Below are positions 8,889 through 19,494 of a DNA stretch of 64,000 nt, piece after piece. Below the pieces are notes generated by a model. It saw only the letters and a list, made by a program, of their open reading frames with translations. It was not told the origin of the DNA and made no database searches. The position numbers were made by a program, and so were the translations under genes. The DNA is from an uncultured Shimia sp. (GTDB lineage: Bacteria > Pseudomonadota > Alphaproteobacteria > Rhodobacterales > Rhodobacteraceae): positions 124,001 through 188,000 of the forward strand of contig NZ_CANMJE010000006.1 of the NCBI RefSeq assembly GCF_947498095.1, read 5' to 3'. Within the stretch, counting starts at the first letter, position 1, and every line of letters begins with the position of its first letter.

Positions 8889-11800
8889 GTGACACATAAC
8901 CCAGACGAGGTTCCCCTGAGCGAACCGGACCAGCCCGAGCCAGAGACTTCTCCGGCACCGACCGACACCGAGAAGTCGCCCCGACCTAGATCGCGCGGGC
9001 GCAAGGTTGGCCTGTGGGTCATGGCCAGCCTGGTGATGCTGGTCGGCGTGTTGGTCTTGGGGCTGTTCCTTTCGACGGGACGCCCGATCACGGTGCCTTC
9101 GTGGATTTCCAATCGCGCAGAATTGCTGCTGGCAAGGCAGTTGCCGCATCTCGACATTACCTTGGGCAAACTTGGGGTCGTCATCGAAGAGGGGTTTCAC
9201 CCGCGCATTCGGGCGCAGGACCTGCAATTGCGCGAGGAGAACAGCTCAAGCGTGATCCGTCTGGCTGATGTGAATGTCGCCCTGTCCTTCGATAGTCTGA
9301 TCAGCGGCCAGATTGCGCCAACCAGCATTGAGATCGCGGAAGTGTTCCTGAGCGTGCGGCGGCTGGATGACGGCTCGTTCAACCTGACGCTCGGCGAAGG
9401 TGGCCAAGATGGATCGCGTGCAAATATGCAGGCAAGTCTTGCCAATATTGGCCAGGTGGTGGGCGGCATTCTCAATCGACCGGGCTTGGCTAAACTGCAA
9501 GAGGTGCGGATCACTGGCCTGAACATGCGCTATGAGGATGTGCGCGCAGGACAGGGGTGGACCATTGACGGCGGGCAGGCCCGGTTGACGCGCGACCGCG
9601 AAGATGTGTCCTTTCGCGCCAATCTTGTCGCCTTGGGAGCTCGGGCCTATGTCTCGGCCATTGAGGCCTCAATGGATTTGTCTCTTGAATCCAGCGGTGT
9701 GCATTTTGGGTTAACCTTTGAGGACATGCCCGCTCGCGAGATTGCAACACAGACGCCAGCTTTGGGCTGGCTTGAGATTTTGAATGCGCCGATTTCCGGT
9801 TCATTGCGGGCGTCGACCAACGAGGCAGGCGAGTTGGGGCCAACAGCGGTTGCTCTGCAAATTGGCCAAGGCGCGCTGCAACCGAACGATCAGGTTCTTC
9901 CGATCCCGTTTGAGGGTGCCAACACGTATCTGACCTACGATCCCAAGCACCAATTGTTAACCCTTGACCAATTCTCCGTGACTGCGGATCTGGTGTCGGC
10001 AACGGCACAGGGCAGGGTCATGTTGCGCCGACCCGATCTGGGCATCCCGCAAGAGCTATTGGGGCAGTTGGAGTTCACCAAGCTCGAGGTCAACCCGCGT
10101 GTCCTTGAGAACAGCCCGATTGCGCTGGACAGCGCGTTTGCCGATTTTCGGTTGCGGCTGGACCCGTTCGAACTCAGCCTTGGTCAGCTTGTTCTCAGCC
10201 AGCAGGGGCAGCGCCTTCGCCTCAGCGGCCATCTGAGACCGGATAATCGCTATTGGGACTATGCGATCGACGGCACTATGACCCAGCTAAAGCGGGATGC
10301 GGTTTTGGGAGTCTGGCCTGTTGAGGCCAAACCGGGATTGCGCAAAGTTATCGCCGAGCGCATCCACAACGTCGACATTCGCGATATCAATGTCGCGGTA
10401 CGATCTCGGGGCTCGCAGCCACCAAACGTATTCGCCGATTTCCAATTCCATAATCTGGACATGACAGTTGTGCCGACCTTGCCGCCTGTCCAGTCCGCCC
10501 GCGGTGTCGCGACTTTTGTGGAAAACCAGTTCATGGTTGGGGCAGAAGCCGGCTATATGGAGGCGGATGTTGGTGGGAAACTCGACATCGCCGGCACCGG
10601 GTTCTTGATAAAAAACACGCGTGTCAAACAATCCCCTGCACGCGTGCAGCTTGCCGCAAAGGGGCCGATCACAGCAGCTTTGTCTATCCTGAACCGCCCG
10701 CCGCTCAAGGTGATGGACAAGGCCAGCCTGCCGGTTGATTTTGCCACGGGAACGGTCAAAGCGCTTGGCGAAATTGACCTGATCCTCAAGCCGAAACTAC
10801 AACCGCATGAGATTGTCTTTGCCGGCAATCTTGAGGGCACCGACGTGCGCACGTCGCATTTCCTGCCGGGCAAAGAAATCGCGGCAGATCTGACCGGGTT
10901 TGTGGACAGCAATCATATCAGGATTGACGGGGTTGGCACGGTTGGTGCCTTGCCTGTTCAGGCGCGATGGGAGTCCCCGATCGGACCTGCGACAACCGGC
11001 CGGAGCGTTTTGACCGGAGAGGCTGAGATCAGCCGCCTTGCGGTGCAAGAGTTTGATGTTGGCTTGCCACTTGAAACCTTTTCTGAAAAGGCCCCGGCAA
11101 CATTTCGCATTGATTTGGTTAAGGGAAAACCGCCGGCGCTGACGCTGCGGTCGGACGTGGTCGGCTTGGGGCTGGACTATGCGCCGCTTGGGTATCGCAA
11201 GGCCCCTGAAGCCGCCGGAGTGCTTGAGGTGGACATGACTTTGAGTTCACCGGTGTCAGTCGACCGGTTTCAATTTGAAGCCCCTGAAATGGCCGTGCTC
11301 GGGTCCGTCGCGTTACGGCCTGAAGGGGGGCTTGAGCGGGTCGAGTTTCAATCCTTCGAAGTCGGCAGCTGGCTGAGTGGCACAGGTGCCCTCGTCGGGC
11401 GGGGCGAGGGCCAGGTACCCGCGATGGTGATGTCCAGCGGCAGTTTTGACGTTCGCGGACTGCCAACTGGTGGGGGCGACGGGGGCAGTGATGCGGCACT
11501 GGGCCCAATCGATGCAGAGCTGCAAAGGGTCCAGATCACTGAAAGCTACTATCTGACGGACTTCCGAGGGCAGTTCGTCGATCAGAATGGTATTTCTGGC
11601 AGCTTCACGGGTCGTTTCAACGGAGGGGCAACGGTTCAGGGTGAAATGTCCCCAAATGCCTCCGGTTCAGAGTTCCTGATCACATCAGATCGCGGCGGAG
11701 ATGTGATCAGCGAAATTGGGATTGCCAAAACAAGTGGCCCGGGGGCGATGACCTTAAGGTTGGCGCAAGATCCCGGTGCGGGCAATTTCCAGGGCCAATT

Positions 11801-12293
11801 GTCCATTCGAAACGTCAAAGTTCTGGATGCACCCGCATTTGCAGAAATGCTGAACACAGTCAGCGTGGTTGGACTGCTGGATCAGCTCAACGGTCCGGGT
11901 ATTCCGCTGACGGAAATCGCGTCAGAATTTCGACTGACCCCCACAACACTGCACATCGACCAAGGCAGCGCCGTTGGTCCCGCTATGGGGATTTCGCTGG
12001 ACGGAACCATGAATCTCAGTGACAGCCGTATGAACTTCCAAGGTGCGTTTTCGCCAGTCTACTTGCTGAACGCGGTTGGGCGGGTGATTTCCAAGAAAGG
12101 GGAAGGGTTGATTGCCTTTAATTACATGCTCACAGGGCCGCCGGATGACTATAGCATTTCGGTCAACCCGCTCTCGGCCTTGACGCCGGGCTTTTTAAGG
12201 GGAATTTTCCGCACACCTGACGGAACTGCGCCGAATCCGACGCCTTTGAATGTTGACGATGGCGATGGCGGCCAAGATAGCGATCTTCGATGA
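8889..12293 (+). CDS. Large AsmA/YhdP-like membrane-anchored protein
   Basis: About 1134 residues. A short cytosolic tail rich in Pro, Glu and Asp is followed by a basic patch (PRPRSRGRK) and one membrane helix ([19 protein letters not shown]). About 1050 periplasmic residues of repeating beta structure come after it. It fits the AsmA/YhdP/TamB superfamily, with a DUF3971-like central part and an AsmA-like C-terminus ([41 protein letters not shown]). Such proteins form beta-groove bridges that carry phospholipid between the two membranes. The start is uncertain: the GTG at 8889 is preferred because an ATG at 8832 leaves only 17 bases to the divergent bcp start. The stop overlaps the queA start by four bases (ATGA). 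Confidence 0.85.
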   Translation: MTHNPDEVPLSEPDQPEPETSPAPTDTEKSPRPRSRGRKVGLWVMASLVMLVGVLVLGLFLSTGRPITVPSWISNRAELLLARQLPHLDITLGKLGVVIEEGFHPRIRAQDLQLREENSSSVIRLADVNVALSFDSLISGQIAPTSIEIAEVFLSVRRLDDGSFNLTLGEGGQDGSRANMQASLANIGQVVGGILNRPGLAKLQEVRITGLNMRYEDVRAGQGWTIDGGQARLTRDREDVSFRANLVALGARAYVSAIEASMDLSLESSGVHFGLTFEDMPAREIATQTPALGWLEILNAPISGSLRASTNEAGELGPTAVALQIGQGALQPNDQVLPIPFEGANTYLTYDPKHQLLTLDQFSVTADLVSATAQGRVMLRRPDLGIPQELLGQLEFTKLEVNPRVLENSPIALDSAFADFRLRLDPFELSLGQLVLSQQGQRLRLSGHLRPDNRYWDYAIDGTMTQLKRDAVLGVWPVEAKPGLRKVIAERIHNVDIRDINVAVRSRGSQPPNVFADFQFHNLDMTVVPTLPPVQSARGVATFVENQFMVGAEAGYMEADVGGKLDIAGTGFLIKNTRVKQSPARVQLAAKGPITAALSILNRPPLKVMDKASLPVDFATGTVKALGEIDLILKPKLQPHEIVFAGNLEGTDVRTSHFLPGKEIAADLTGFVDSNHIRIDGVGTVGALPVQARWESPIGPATTGRSVLTGEAEISRLAVQEFDVGLPLETFSEKAPATFRIDLVKGKPPALTLRSDVVGLGLDYAPLGYRKAPEAAGVLEVDMTLSSPVSVDRFQFEAPEMAVLGSVALRPEGGLERVEFQSFEVGSWLSGTGALVGRGEGQVPAMVMSSGSFDVRGLPTGGGDGGSDAALGPIDAELQRVQITESYYLTDFRGQFVDQNGISGSFTGRFNGGATVQGEMSPNASGSEFLITSDRGGDVISEIGIAKTSGPGAMTLRLAQDPGAGNFQGQLSIRNVKVLDAPAFAEMLNTVSVVGLLDQLNGPGIPLTEIASEFRLTPTTLHIDQGSAVGPAMGISLDGTMNLSDSRMNFQGAFSPVYLLNAVGRVISKKGEGLIAFNYMLTGPPDDYSISVNPLSALTPGFLRGIFRTPDGTAPNPTPLNVDDGDGGQDSDLR

Positions 12294-13336
12294 AACTCTC
12301 AGATTTTGACTTTGACCTCCCCGAGGCGCTGATTGCGACCCGGCCCGCCAACCCGCGCTCGTCCGCACGTCTGCTTGTGGCCGAAGGTGCGCGGATGACC
12401 GACAGCGTGGTGTCCGACCTGACCGATTGGCTGCATCCGGGCGACCGATTGGTGCTGAACGATACGCGCGTGATCCCGGCACGGCTGAGCGGGTATCGGT
12501 CGCGCACCGGTGCAGAGGGTACGACACGAGCGCGGATCGAAGTCACCCTGCTTGAGCCACGCGCCAGCGGCCAGTGGAGCGCTTTGGTCAAACCATTGAA
12601 AAAGGTACGCGACGGGGAAGAGATTGTGTTCTCGGACCGCCTTTCAGCACAGCTGGTTGCGCGCGAAGATGGTCAGGCGCTTTTGCAGTTTGATCTGGAG
12701 GGGGAAGATTTTGACGCGGCACTGGCCGAGGCTGGGGCCATGCCGCTCCCCCCTTACATTGCCGCCAAACGTGCAGCGGACGAGCAGGACAAAACCGACT
12801 ACCAGACCGTCTGGGCCGAAAATTCGGGCGCCGTGGCCGCGCCAACAGCTTCGCTTCACTTTGACCAACCCTTGTTGGATCGGTTGTCAGAGATCGGCGT
12901 TCAGTTTTCTTATGTCACGCTGCATGTCGGGGCGGGAACCTTCTTGCCGGTCAAAGTGGATGACGTAACCCAGCACAAAATGCATTCCGAATGGGGGCAG
13001 GTGACGCCCGAAGCCGCGGCGGAGATCGCCAAAACCAAGGCAGATGGGGGGCGTATAATCCCGGTTGGCACAACCGCGTTGCGTCTGATCGAAAGTGCAG
13101 CGCGCATCGGAACGATTGCGCCGTGGCAAGGTGGCACGGACATCTTCATCTATCCCGGTTTTCAATTTAACGTCGCGGATGCGTTGATGACCAATTTCCA
13201 CCTGCCCAAGTCCACACTGATGATGCTGGTGTCGGCTCTTATGGGGCAGGATCGGATCGCTGAAATCTATGCCCACGCAATCTCAAACCGCTACCGGTTC
13301 TTCTCATACGGCGATGCGTCTTTGCTGTTGCCATGA
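12290..13336 (+). CDS. queA: tRNA preQ1(34) S-adenosylmethionine ribosyltransferase-isomerase
   Basis: QueA moves and rearranges the ribosyl group of S-adenosylmethionine onto preQ1 in the tRNA anticodon wobble position, giving epoxyqueuosine. The 348 residues match the family length. Clear motifs are the N-terminal [51 protein letters not shown] and, near the C-terminus, [16 protein letters not shown]. The ATG overlaps the stop of the AsmA-like gene, so translation is coupled, though no functional link is known. No other queuosine gene is in the window. Confidence 0.97.
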   Translation: MKLSDFDFDLPEALIATRPANPRSSARLLVAEGARMTDSVVSDLTDWLHPGDRLVLNDTRVIPARLSGYRSRTGAEGTTRARIEVTLLEPRASGQWSALVKPLKKVRDGEEIVFSDRLSAQLVAREDGQALLQFDLEGEDFDAALAEAGAMPLPPYIAAKRAADEQDKTDYQTVWAENSGAVAAPTASLHFDQPLLDRLSEIGVQFSYVTLHVGAGTFLPVKVDDVTQHKMHSEWGQVTPEAAAEIAKTKADGGRIIPVGTTALRLIESAARIGTIAPWQGGTDIFIYPGFQFNVADALMTNFHLPKSTLMMLVSALMGQDRIAEIYAHAISNRYRFFSYGDASLLLP

Positions 13337-13370
13337 TTGGTGGTTTTCGAGAAAACTTCTCTATCCCGCT

Positions 13371-13391
13371 GAATTATTGAACAAATAATTC
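13371..13391. repeat. AT-rich inverted repeat after queA
   Basis: GAATTATT and AATAATTC form a perfect eight-base inverted repeat around a GAACA loop. It is unusually AT-rich for this genome and lies 35 bases after the queA stop. It lacks a T-tract, so it may be an operator for the following Hint gene rather than a terminator. Confidence 0.4.
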
Positions 13392-13558
13392 CGAGACAGT
13401 CCGTGCGGGGGGCTTCAAACTGGCAAAAAAGGCGCTTTGCCATTTTGTTGCCACATTTGCGCCTTATTGCCTGAGGCAGCCAGAGGTTTCTCTGGCCATT
13501 GAGGTAACATTTCGTCGAGATAGACAGTCAAAAGACTGCAGGCGACGTGGGCGGGTTC

Positions 13559-14611
13559 ATGAGTATCACCCTGTTTGGCGCTTTGCGCGGCAACACGAAT
13601 TTGAACAATAACTCGGTGACGTATTCGTCGCCGGGCACGCAATTTCAGATCAGTGCGTATACCGAGATTACAATCACGGATGGGGCTGATCCGACGCAAA
13701 TTGCCGGCGACAACTTTTCCAACGAAAACCCCAACGACACCAGCCAGACCTATAACGGCGAGGTTATCGCCTGGGACTAAACCATTCAGGTCAGCGACGG
13801 CACAAACACCTATAATATCGGCGTGTTTGACTATGATTTGAACGGGGATGGTGATTTTGATTGGCCGACTGCAGAGCAGGGATACTTCCTCGCCTTTTTG
13901 GACGGAGACATTCCGCCACTCAACACCACGCTTACCATTAATGGCATCGTTGAGAACGACAACTGGATACCGACAGACACTGTTGTGCCGTGTTTTGCCG
14001 GCGAGACATTGATTGACACCCCAGAGGGGCCGCGGTCGATTGACGACCTGAAGGTCGGTGATCTTGTTCTGACGATGGACAGTGGTGCGCAACCTATTCG
14101 CTGGATTGGTTGCCGCGATGTTCAGCAAAGTGAATTGGCGATCAATCCGAAGCTGCGACCGATTCAGGTCATGGCAGGGGCCTTGGGTCATGGTTTGCCC
14201 AAACGCGACTTGACCTTATCACCACAGCATCGGGTGTTAGTCCGGTCCCCCATCGCGCAGCGTATCTTCGGGGAACAGGAAACTCTGATTGCGGCCAAAA
14301 AGCTGACCGAAATTCCCGGTATCTTTGTCGATGAGCAGGCTCAGTCTGTCTCGTACTATCACATGCTCTTTGACAAACATGGGATCGTGTTTTCCGAAGG
14401 CGCCCCAACCGAGAGCCTGTTTGCCGGGCGCGAGGCGTTGAACGCCATAGGTGCTGAGGCCCGAGAAGAGGTGATGACCCTGTTCCCAGAGCTTTGCAGT
14501 CCTGAGTTCACGCCGGTTGCGGCCCGCCACATCCCGGAAAAAGGCAAACATGTCAGGGAATTGGTCGGGCGCCACATCAAGAACCAAAAACCACTTTTGG
14601 CGCATATTTGA
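13559..14611 (+). pseudogene. Hint-domain protein interrupted by an in-frame TAA
   Basis: One reading frame runs from about 13559 to 14611 (351 codons) and is broken by TAA at 13778-13780 (codon 74). Before it is an N-terminal domain with a calcium-site-like, Asn/Asp/Thr-rich composition ending in GEVIAWD. After it the same frame continues sensibly (TIQVSDGTNTYNIGVFDYDLNGDGDFDW). A Hint_2 autoprocessing domain follows: CFAGETLIDTPEGPRSIDDL with the catalytic-type Cys, VLTMDSGAQPIRWIG, and LTLSPQHRVLV with the conserved histidine. Such alphaproteobacterial proteins are usually secreted. No ribosome site stands out before the ATG at 13559; a GTG at 13547 is possible. No frame change or further stop is present, so the lesion is recent, a sequence error, or recoded. 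The part from 13823 on still encodes an intact Hint domain. Confidence 0.75.
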
Positions 14612-14799
14612 ACGCTGGCTCTTATGCGCGCGGCGCAACAAAGCGTAGGCGCCAACGACCGCTTTTCCACTTTGCACAGAACGAAAGACCGTTTTCTTGC
14701 CGCAAACGTGCTAGCCTCGTCGTAGACGGAGCATACAGCCGTCATCTGGCCATGTGATCTGGGCCTTCTAAGTGAAAGATTCGCGCAAGGAGTTGCGAG

Positions 14800-16065
14800 A
14801 TGTTCCAGTTCTTGTCGGGCGCATGGGCGCTGTTGTTGGGAATGCTGTTGCTGACGCTTGGCAACGGTGTGCAATCGACCCTCTTGGGCATTCGTGGCGA
14901 AATCGAAGGGTTTTCGACCTTTGAGATGTCTTTGGTGATGTCGGGCTACTTTCTTGGGTTCCTCGGCGGCTCGCGAGTGACGCCTGAAATGATCCGGCGC
15001 GTTGGCCATGTCCGCGTGTTTGCCGCACTGGCATCATTCATCTCGGCGATGATCATCATCTTTCCGACCTTCGCCAACCCAACCGTCTGGTTCCTCTGCC
15101 GCGTCATGCTGGGGTTCTGTTTCTCGGGCGTGTATGTCACCGCAGAAAGCTGGCTGAACAACGCAGCCACCAACGAGACGCGCGGTCAGGCGCTGTCGCT
15201 CTATGTGATTGTCCAGATGATCGGCGTGATCACTGCGCAGGCCATCATGGTCACGGCAGACCCCTCGGGCTTTGTGCTGTTCGTGATTCCCTCGGTTCTG
15301 GTTTCGATCTCGTTTGCGCCCATTCTCCTCAGCATCTCGCCAACCCCTGCCTTCGAGGCAACCAAACCGATGAGCCTGCGAGAGCTGTTCCTTATCTCGC
15401 CGCTTGGAGTGGTGGGGATGTTCCTTTTGGGCGGTATCTTTTCCGCACAGTTCGGCATGTCGGCGGTTTATGCTGCCTCAATCGGCCTGTCGGTGACCGA
15501 GATTTCGATCTTTGTTGCGTCTTTCTATGTCGGCGGCATGCTCGTGCAATACCCGCTGGGGTGGCTCTCGGATCGCATGGACCGCCGTGTGCTGATCATG
15601 TTTGCCGGGTTGATTGGTGGTGCTGGCGCGATCATCGGCATGTTGTTGGGGTCAAGCTTTGCCATGCTCTTGATGGCCGCCGCCCTGATTGGGGGGTTCT
15701 CCAATCCGCTTTACTCACTGCTGATTGCGCACGCCAACGACTATCTTGAGCATGATGATATGGCCGCCGCCTCGGGCGGGATGGTCTTTATCAATGGGTT
15801 GGGCGCAATTGCCGGTCCGGTTCTGACAGGGTGGTTGATGGGGGTTTCCGGATCCTCCGGATACTTCCTGTTCCTAGCTATCCTGATGCTTGCGACAGCT
15901 GCCTATGCGGCGTTCCGCATGACGCGTCGCCCGGCCATCGCTGTTGAAGACACCAGCAGCTATGCTGCGGTTCTGCCTACATCTTCACCGTTCGCGGTCG
16001 AAGTTGCGCAAGAATTCGCCATTGAAACGGCTCTGGAAGAGGAAGAAGCGGAAAACGCTCAATAA
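14800..16065 (+). CDS. MFS transporter, YcaD-like
   Basis: A 421-residue inner-membrane protein with about twelve hydrophobic segments and a charged C-terminal tail ending in a run of glutamates. The major facilitator signature shows as GYFLGFLGGSRVTPEMIRRVGHVRVFA after the second helix and as PLGWLSDRMDRRVLI in the second half. The overall pattern (GNGVQSTLLGIRGEIEGFS at the start) is like YcaD-type members. The substrate cannot be read from the sequence. The ATG at 14800 has AAGGAG at 14788-14793. It stands alone between the Hint pseudogene and the DUF924 gene. Confidence 0.88.
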   Translation: MFQFLSGAWALLLGMLLLTLGNGVQSTLLGIRGEIEGFSTFEMSLVMSGYFLGFLGGSRVTPEMIRRVGHVRVFAALASFISAMIIIFPTFANPTVWFLCRVMLGFCFSGVYVTAESWLNNAATNETRGQALSLYVIVQMIGVITAQAIMVTADPSGFVLFVIPSVLVSISFAPILLSISPTPAFEATKPMSLRELFLISPLGVVGMFLLGGIFSAQFGMSAVYAASIGLSVTEISIFVASFYVGGMLVQYPLGWLSDRMDRRVLIMFAGLIGGAGAIIGMLLGSSFAMLLMAAALIGGFSNPLYSLLIAHANDYLEHDDMAAASGGMVFINGLGAIAGPVLTGWLMGVSGSSGYFLFLAILMLATAAYAAFRMTRRPAIAVEDTSSYAAVLPTSSPFAVEVAQEFAIETALEEEEAENAQ

Positions 16066-16165
16066 TATGTCGCACTTGTCGCAATTTGTTACTTAAAAAA
16101 ACCATAGGTTCGTGTGTAACATTTTTATGTCACCGTGGTGGGTGACTCATACAAGGAGTTTGGGC

Positions 16166-16759
16166 ATGGCAGGGCCCGAAGAAATCTTGAAGTTCTGGCT
16201 CGACGACGTCGGTCCGGAAGGTTGGTATCAAGTATCCGAAGAGTTGGATCAAAAGATCCGCGATCGTTTTCTGGATACCTGGAAAGAAGCGCAAGAGGGC
16301 AGTTTTGCGCAGTGGCTGACATACCCAAGCGGCGCGTTGGCTTACATCATCCTGACAGATCAGTTCCCGCGAAATATGTTCCGAGGAACGGCGCGGGCGT
16401 TTTGCTCGGATCGGATCGCTTTGGCAGCCGCCAAGGCCTCGATACATCAGAAATGGGATCTCAGGATCGACGAACCGGCACGCCAGTTCTTCTATCTCCC
16501 GTTGATGCATTCCGAGAATCTGTGTGATCAGGAGCGTTGCGTGCGCATGATGATGGAGAGGATGCCGGAAACCGGTGCCTCGAACATGCTTCATGCCAAG
16601 GCGCATCGCGAAGTGATCCGTCAGTTTGGTCGCTTCCCGTATCGCAATGATGCGTTGTCGCGGAACTATACCGGACCCGAGAAGGAATACATCGATCTCG
16701 GCGGGTATGGCTACACCGTGCAGGGATTGCAGCATAAATGTCAGGTCGCCGCCGCCTAA
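16166..16759 (+). CDS. DUF924 family protein
   Basis: A 197-residue cytosolic helical protein of the DUF924 family, which has a tetratricopeptide-like fold and no assigned activity. Recognisable parts are the opening EILKFWLDDVGPEGWYQ, the segment LAYIILTDQFPRNMFRGTARAF, then PLMHSE and AKAHREVIRQFGRFPYRNDALSR. The ATG at 16166 is backed by AAGGAG at 16154-16159; the frame is open upstream to 16112 but without a ribosome site. An 18-base inverted repeat (GTCACC ... GGTGAC, 16129-16146) lies just before the ribosome site. Confidence 0.88.
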   Translation: MAGPEEILKFWLDDVGPEGWYQVSEELDQKIRDRFLDTWKEAQEGSFAQWLTYPSGALAYIILTDQFPRNMFRGTARAFCSDRIALAAAKASIHQKWDLRIDEPARQFFYLPLMHSENLCDQERCVRMMMERMPETGASNMLHAKAHREVIRQFGRFPYRNDALSRNYTGPEKEYIDLGGYGYTVQGLQHKCQVAAA

Positions 16760-16769
16760 AGCGCGCGAC

Positions 16770-17195
16770 CTAGGCTTCGGGTTTTTGACAGTTTCGCATG
16801 TCAATGATCGTGCTGGCAGCTTTGTCCGCGGCGGTTTCAATCGCGGCTTCCATCAGCCTGTCGGGTGTCTCGGCGATCTGTGCCAGCGAGCTGTTGAAAC
16901 CCTCTAACTTGAGATCAAGTGCGCCAAGGCGCCTGTCGATCTCTGCGCGTCTTTGCCCCAATCCCACCTGAGAGCCCGTCGCAAGGGCCGCCACATCTGC
17001 CCGCAGCGCCGCAACCTCGGTCTGCAAATCACCAACGCCGGATGTGACGGGTTTCAAAACGTCCAGGTTCTCAGCGAAATTGCCCGCAACGCGTTCTGCG
17101 GTGTTCGAGATCTGCCAAATCAGAAACAACGCCAGGACAATCAGGATCAGCGTGGCGTTCACCATCGCCAACAACAAGTTCTTTACAGTTTTCAT
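16770..17195 (-). CDS. Single-pass membrane protein with coiled coil, unknown function
   Basis: A 141-residue protein. One membrane segment lies at about residues 4-30 (VKNLLLAMVNATLILIVLAL), then a heptad-like stretch rich in Ala, Glu, Leu and Arg (about 35-125) with no recognised domain. The ATG at 17195 follows AGGAG with a seven-base spacer; the frame extends 12 codons upstream without support. It is convergent with the DUF924 gene and divergent from lpdA (146 bases). Conserved small proteins of this type are common in the family but have no known role. Confidence 0.7.
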   Translation of the reverse strand: MKTVKNLLLAMVNATLILIVLALFLIWQISNTAERVAGNFAENLDVLKPVTSGVGDLQTEVAALRADVAALATGSQVGLGQRRAEIDRRLGALDLKLEGFNSSLAQIAETPDRLMEAAIETAADKAASTIIDMRNCQKPEA

Positions 17196-17341
17196 CCATC
17201 CGCTCCTTTGCCAGACATCCAGACGCATCATGGACCAAGGCAGGCTTCAGGAAAACATCAAGATTGTCTCTGGCTGGCTGTTTCGTTGAAGTGCCCCGGC
17301 TTCTGTTCTAGGCTCGCCTGAAAGAGACCAGGGAGAAACAG

Positions 17342-18736
17342 ATGGCAGCCAAATCTTTCGACATGATCGTGATCGGTGCAGGCCCCGGAGGCTATGTGGC
17401 AGCCATTCGTGGCGCGCAGCTTGGGCTCAAGGTGGCGATTGTCGAACGCGAGCATCTGGGTGGCATCTGTCTGAATTGGGGCTGTATCCCGACCAAAGCG
17501 CTGCTGAGGTCGTCAGAGGTGTTCCATCTCATGGAGCGCGCCGGTGAGTTTGGCCTTAAGGCGGACAATATCGGCTATGACCTTGACGCGGTTGTAAAAC
17601 GCTCGCGTGGTGTGGCCAAACAACTGTCTGGTGGCATTGGTCACCTGATGAAAAAGAACAAGATCACAGTGGTCATAGGTGAAGCGACGCTGCCCTCCAA
17701 GGGCAAGGTTTCAGTCAAAACCGAAAAGGGTACGGAAGAGCTGACAGCGAAAAACATCGTACTGGCCACAGGCGCACGGGCACGCGAGCTTCCAGGGCTT
17801 GAAGCGGATGGTGATCTGGTCTGGACGTACAAACATGCTCTCGACCCGGTGCGCATGCCCAAGAAGCTTTTGGTCATCGGATCGGGTGCTATTGGTATCG
17901 AGTTTGCCAGCTTTTACAACACCTTGGGTGCAGACACGACTGTGGTCGAGGTGATGGATCGGGTGCTGCCAGTTGAGGACGCTGAGATCAGCGCCTTTGC
18001 TAAGAAATCCTTTGTCAAACAAGGCATGACCATCATGGAAAAGGCGATGGTCAAACAGCTGGATCGCGGCAAAGGCAAAGTGACCGCGCATATTGAGGTC
18101 AAAGGAAAGGTCGAAAAACACGACTTTGACACGGTGATCTCTGCCGTCGGCATTGTCGGCAATGTCGAAGGGCTGGGGCTGGAAGGCTTGGGCGTCAAAG
18201 TCGACCGCACCCATGTGGTGACAGATGCTTACTGCCGTACGGGAGTGGATGGGCTCTATGCGATTGGAGACATCGCGGGGGCGCCGTGGCTGGCCCATAA
18301 GGCGTCACACGAGGGGGTAATGGTGGCCGAACTGATCGCAGGCGGGAAACCCCATGCAGTGAAGCCCGAAAGCATTGCGGGCTGCACTTACTGCCATCCA
18401 CAGGTGGCCAGCGTCGGCTATTCCGAGGCCAAGGCCAAGGAACTGGGTTATGACATCAAAGTCGGTCGCTTCCCGTTCATCGGCAACGGCAAGGCCATCG
18501 CCTTAGGTGAGGCTGAGGGGCTGGTGAAAACCATCTTTGACGCCAAAACCGGGGAACTCTTGGGCGCCCATATGGTTGGTGCAGAAGTCACCGAAATGAT
18601 CCAAGGCTACGTGGTGGGCCGTCAGCTGGAAACCACGGAAGAAGACCTGATGAATACGGTCTTCCCACACCCCACGCTAAGCGAGATGATGCACGAAAGC
18701 GTGCTCGACGCATATGGCCGCGTGATCCACATGTAA
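17342..18736 (+). CDS. lpdA: Dihydrolipoyl dehydrogenase (E3)
   Basis: FAD flavoprotein that reoxidises the lipoyl groups of 2-oxoacid dehydrogenase complexes and passes electrons to NAD. The 464 residues match the family. Motifs: GAGPGGYVAA (FAD dinucleotide fold), GGICLNWGCIPTKAL with the redox disulfide at about residues 44 and 49, GSGAIGIEFASFY (NAD fold), YAIGDIAGAPWLAHKA, and the active-site His-Glu pair in VFPHPTLSEMMHES. None of the E1 or E2 genes is adjacent, so the partner complex (pyruvate, 2-oxoglutarate or branched-chain) is not fixed by context. Branched-chain catabolic genes lie 5-10 kb downstream. Confidence 0.97.
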   Translation: MAAKSFDMIVIGAGPGGYVAAIRGAQLGLKVAIVEREHLGGICLNWGCIPTKALLRSSEVFHLMERAGEFGLKADNIGYDLDAVVKRSRGVAKQLSGGIGHLMKKNKITVVIGEATLPSKGKVSVKTEKGTEELTAKNIVLATGARARELPGLEADGDLVWTYKHALDPVRMPKKLLVIGSGAIGIEFASFYNTLGADTTVVEVMDRVLPVEDAEISAFAKKSFVKQGMTIMEKAMVKQLDRGKGKVTAHIEVKGKVEKHDFDTVISAVGIVGNVEGLGLEGLGVKVDRTHVVTDAYCRTGVDGLYAIGDIAGAPWLAHKASHEGVMVAELIAGGKPHAVKPESIAGCTYCHPQVASVGYSEAKAKELGYDIKVGRFPFIGNGKAIALGEAEGLVKTIFDAKTGELLGAHMVGAEVTEMIQGYVVGRQLETTEEDLMNTVFPHPTLSEMMHESVLDAYGRVIHM

Positions 18737-18782
18737 ACGCTGCTCTTGCGCGGGTCGGTAATCAGTCAAAAGGGGGTCAGCC

Positions 18783-19343
18783 ATGGCCAGTCTCAACCGG
18801 ATTGTCATGTCGGCATCGAGCCGGGAAATGATCCGATCCTTGCGCCCTCACAAGTTGGATGTTGCTGAAATATCAGGAGGATGGGGTGCAAACTTCAACT
18901 TCAAGACTTACGAACAGTACCGCTATCCCCGTCATGATATCTGCGCCGGACCCTTCCGTGACAAAGACGACCGTGTTCGCAAGTTCGACCTGATCATGGC
19001 CAATCAGGTCTGGGAGCATTTGGACCGGCCCTATGCGGCCACCAAGAACATCCGCAAGATGCTGCGCAAGGGTGGGCACTTCTGGGTCGCAGTGCCGTTT
19101 TTCATCCCGTTCCACGCGGCACCAAATGACTGTTCCCGCTGGTCGGCTCGGGGTCTCAAAAACCTGATGATTGAATGCGGGTTTGATGAGCGTGACGTCT
19201 ATTCCGAGCAATGGGGCAATCGACACGCCGCGCAGCGAAACCTCGAAGTGCCGTGGCCGCCGGAGTATGACAAAGCACAGGATCCGCTGGACAATGACCC
19301 CGAGATGCCCATCTGCGCATGGGCCTTGGCGCAAAAAAGCTGA
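18783..19343 (+). CDS. Small methyltransferase-like protein
   Basis: A 186-residue protein resembling the class I SAM-dependent methyltransferase fold. FDLIMANQVWEHLDRP and the following ATKNIRKMLRKGGHFWVAVPF match motifs IV and VI of that fold. The usual glycine-rich motif I is poorly formed: where it should be, the sequence reads VAEISGGWGANFNF. It may bind SAM atypically or not at all. The substrate is unknown. The gene sits 47 bases after lpdA on the same strand and about 150 bases before uvrA, and could share the lpdA transcript. Confidence 0.75.
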   Translation: MASLNRIVMSASSREMIRSLRPHKLDVAEISGGWGANFNFKTYEQYRYPRHDICAGPFRDKDDRVRKFDLIMANQVWEHLDRPYAATKNIRKMLRKGGHFWVAVPFFIPFHAAPNDCSRWSARGLKNLMIECGFDERDVYSEQWGNRHAAQRNLEVPWPPEYDKAQDPLDNDPEMPICAWALAQKS

Positions 19344-19389
19344 CGCCTGAGGCATCCTGCTGACAGTTTTCGTCAGCGGCGCTGCGCTT

Positions 19390-19404
19390 GTTCACACTTT
19401 GTTC
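19390..19404 (+). promoter_or_regulatory. LexA (SOS) box before uvrA
   Basis: GTTC at 19390-19393 and GTTC at 19401-19404 are separated by exactly seven bases (ACACTTT). GTTC-N7-GTTC is the direct-repeat LexA operator established for Rhodobacter, Caulobacter and other alphaproteobacteria. It lies about 90 bases before the uvrA ATG, where an SOS operator is expected. Confidence 0.85.
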
Positions 19405-19494
19405 ACATTTTCTTCTTGGCCTTCTGCTCTAGCTTGCCTATTTCTAAGAGATGCGCCCACCACTGTTGGATGGCGCGCGGGTGCGGGGACGTTT

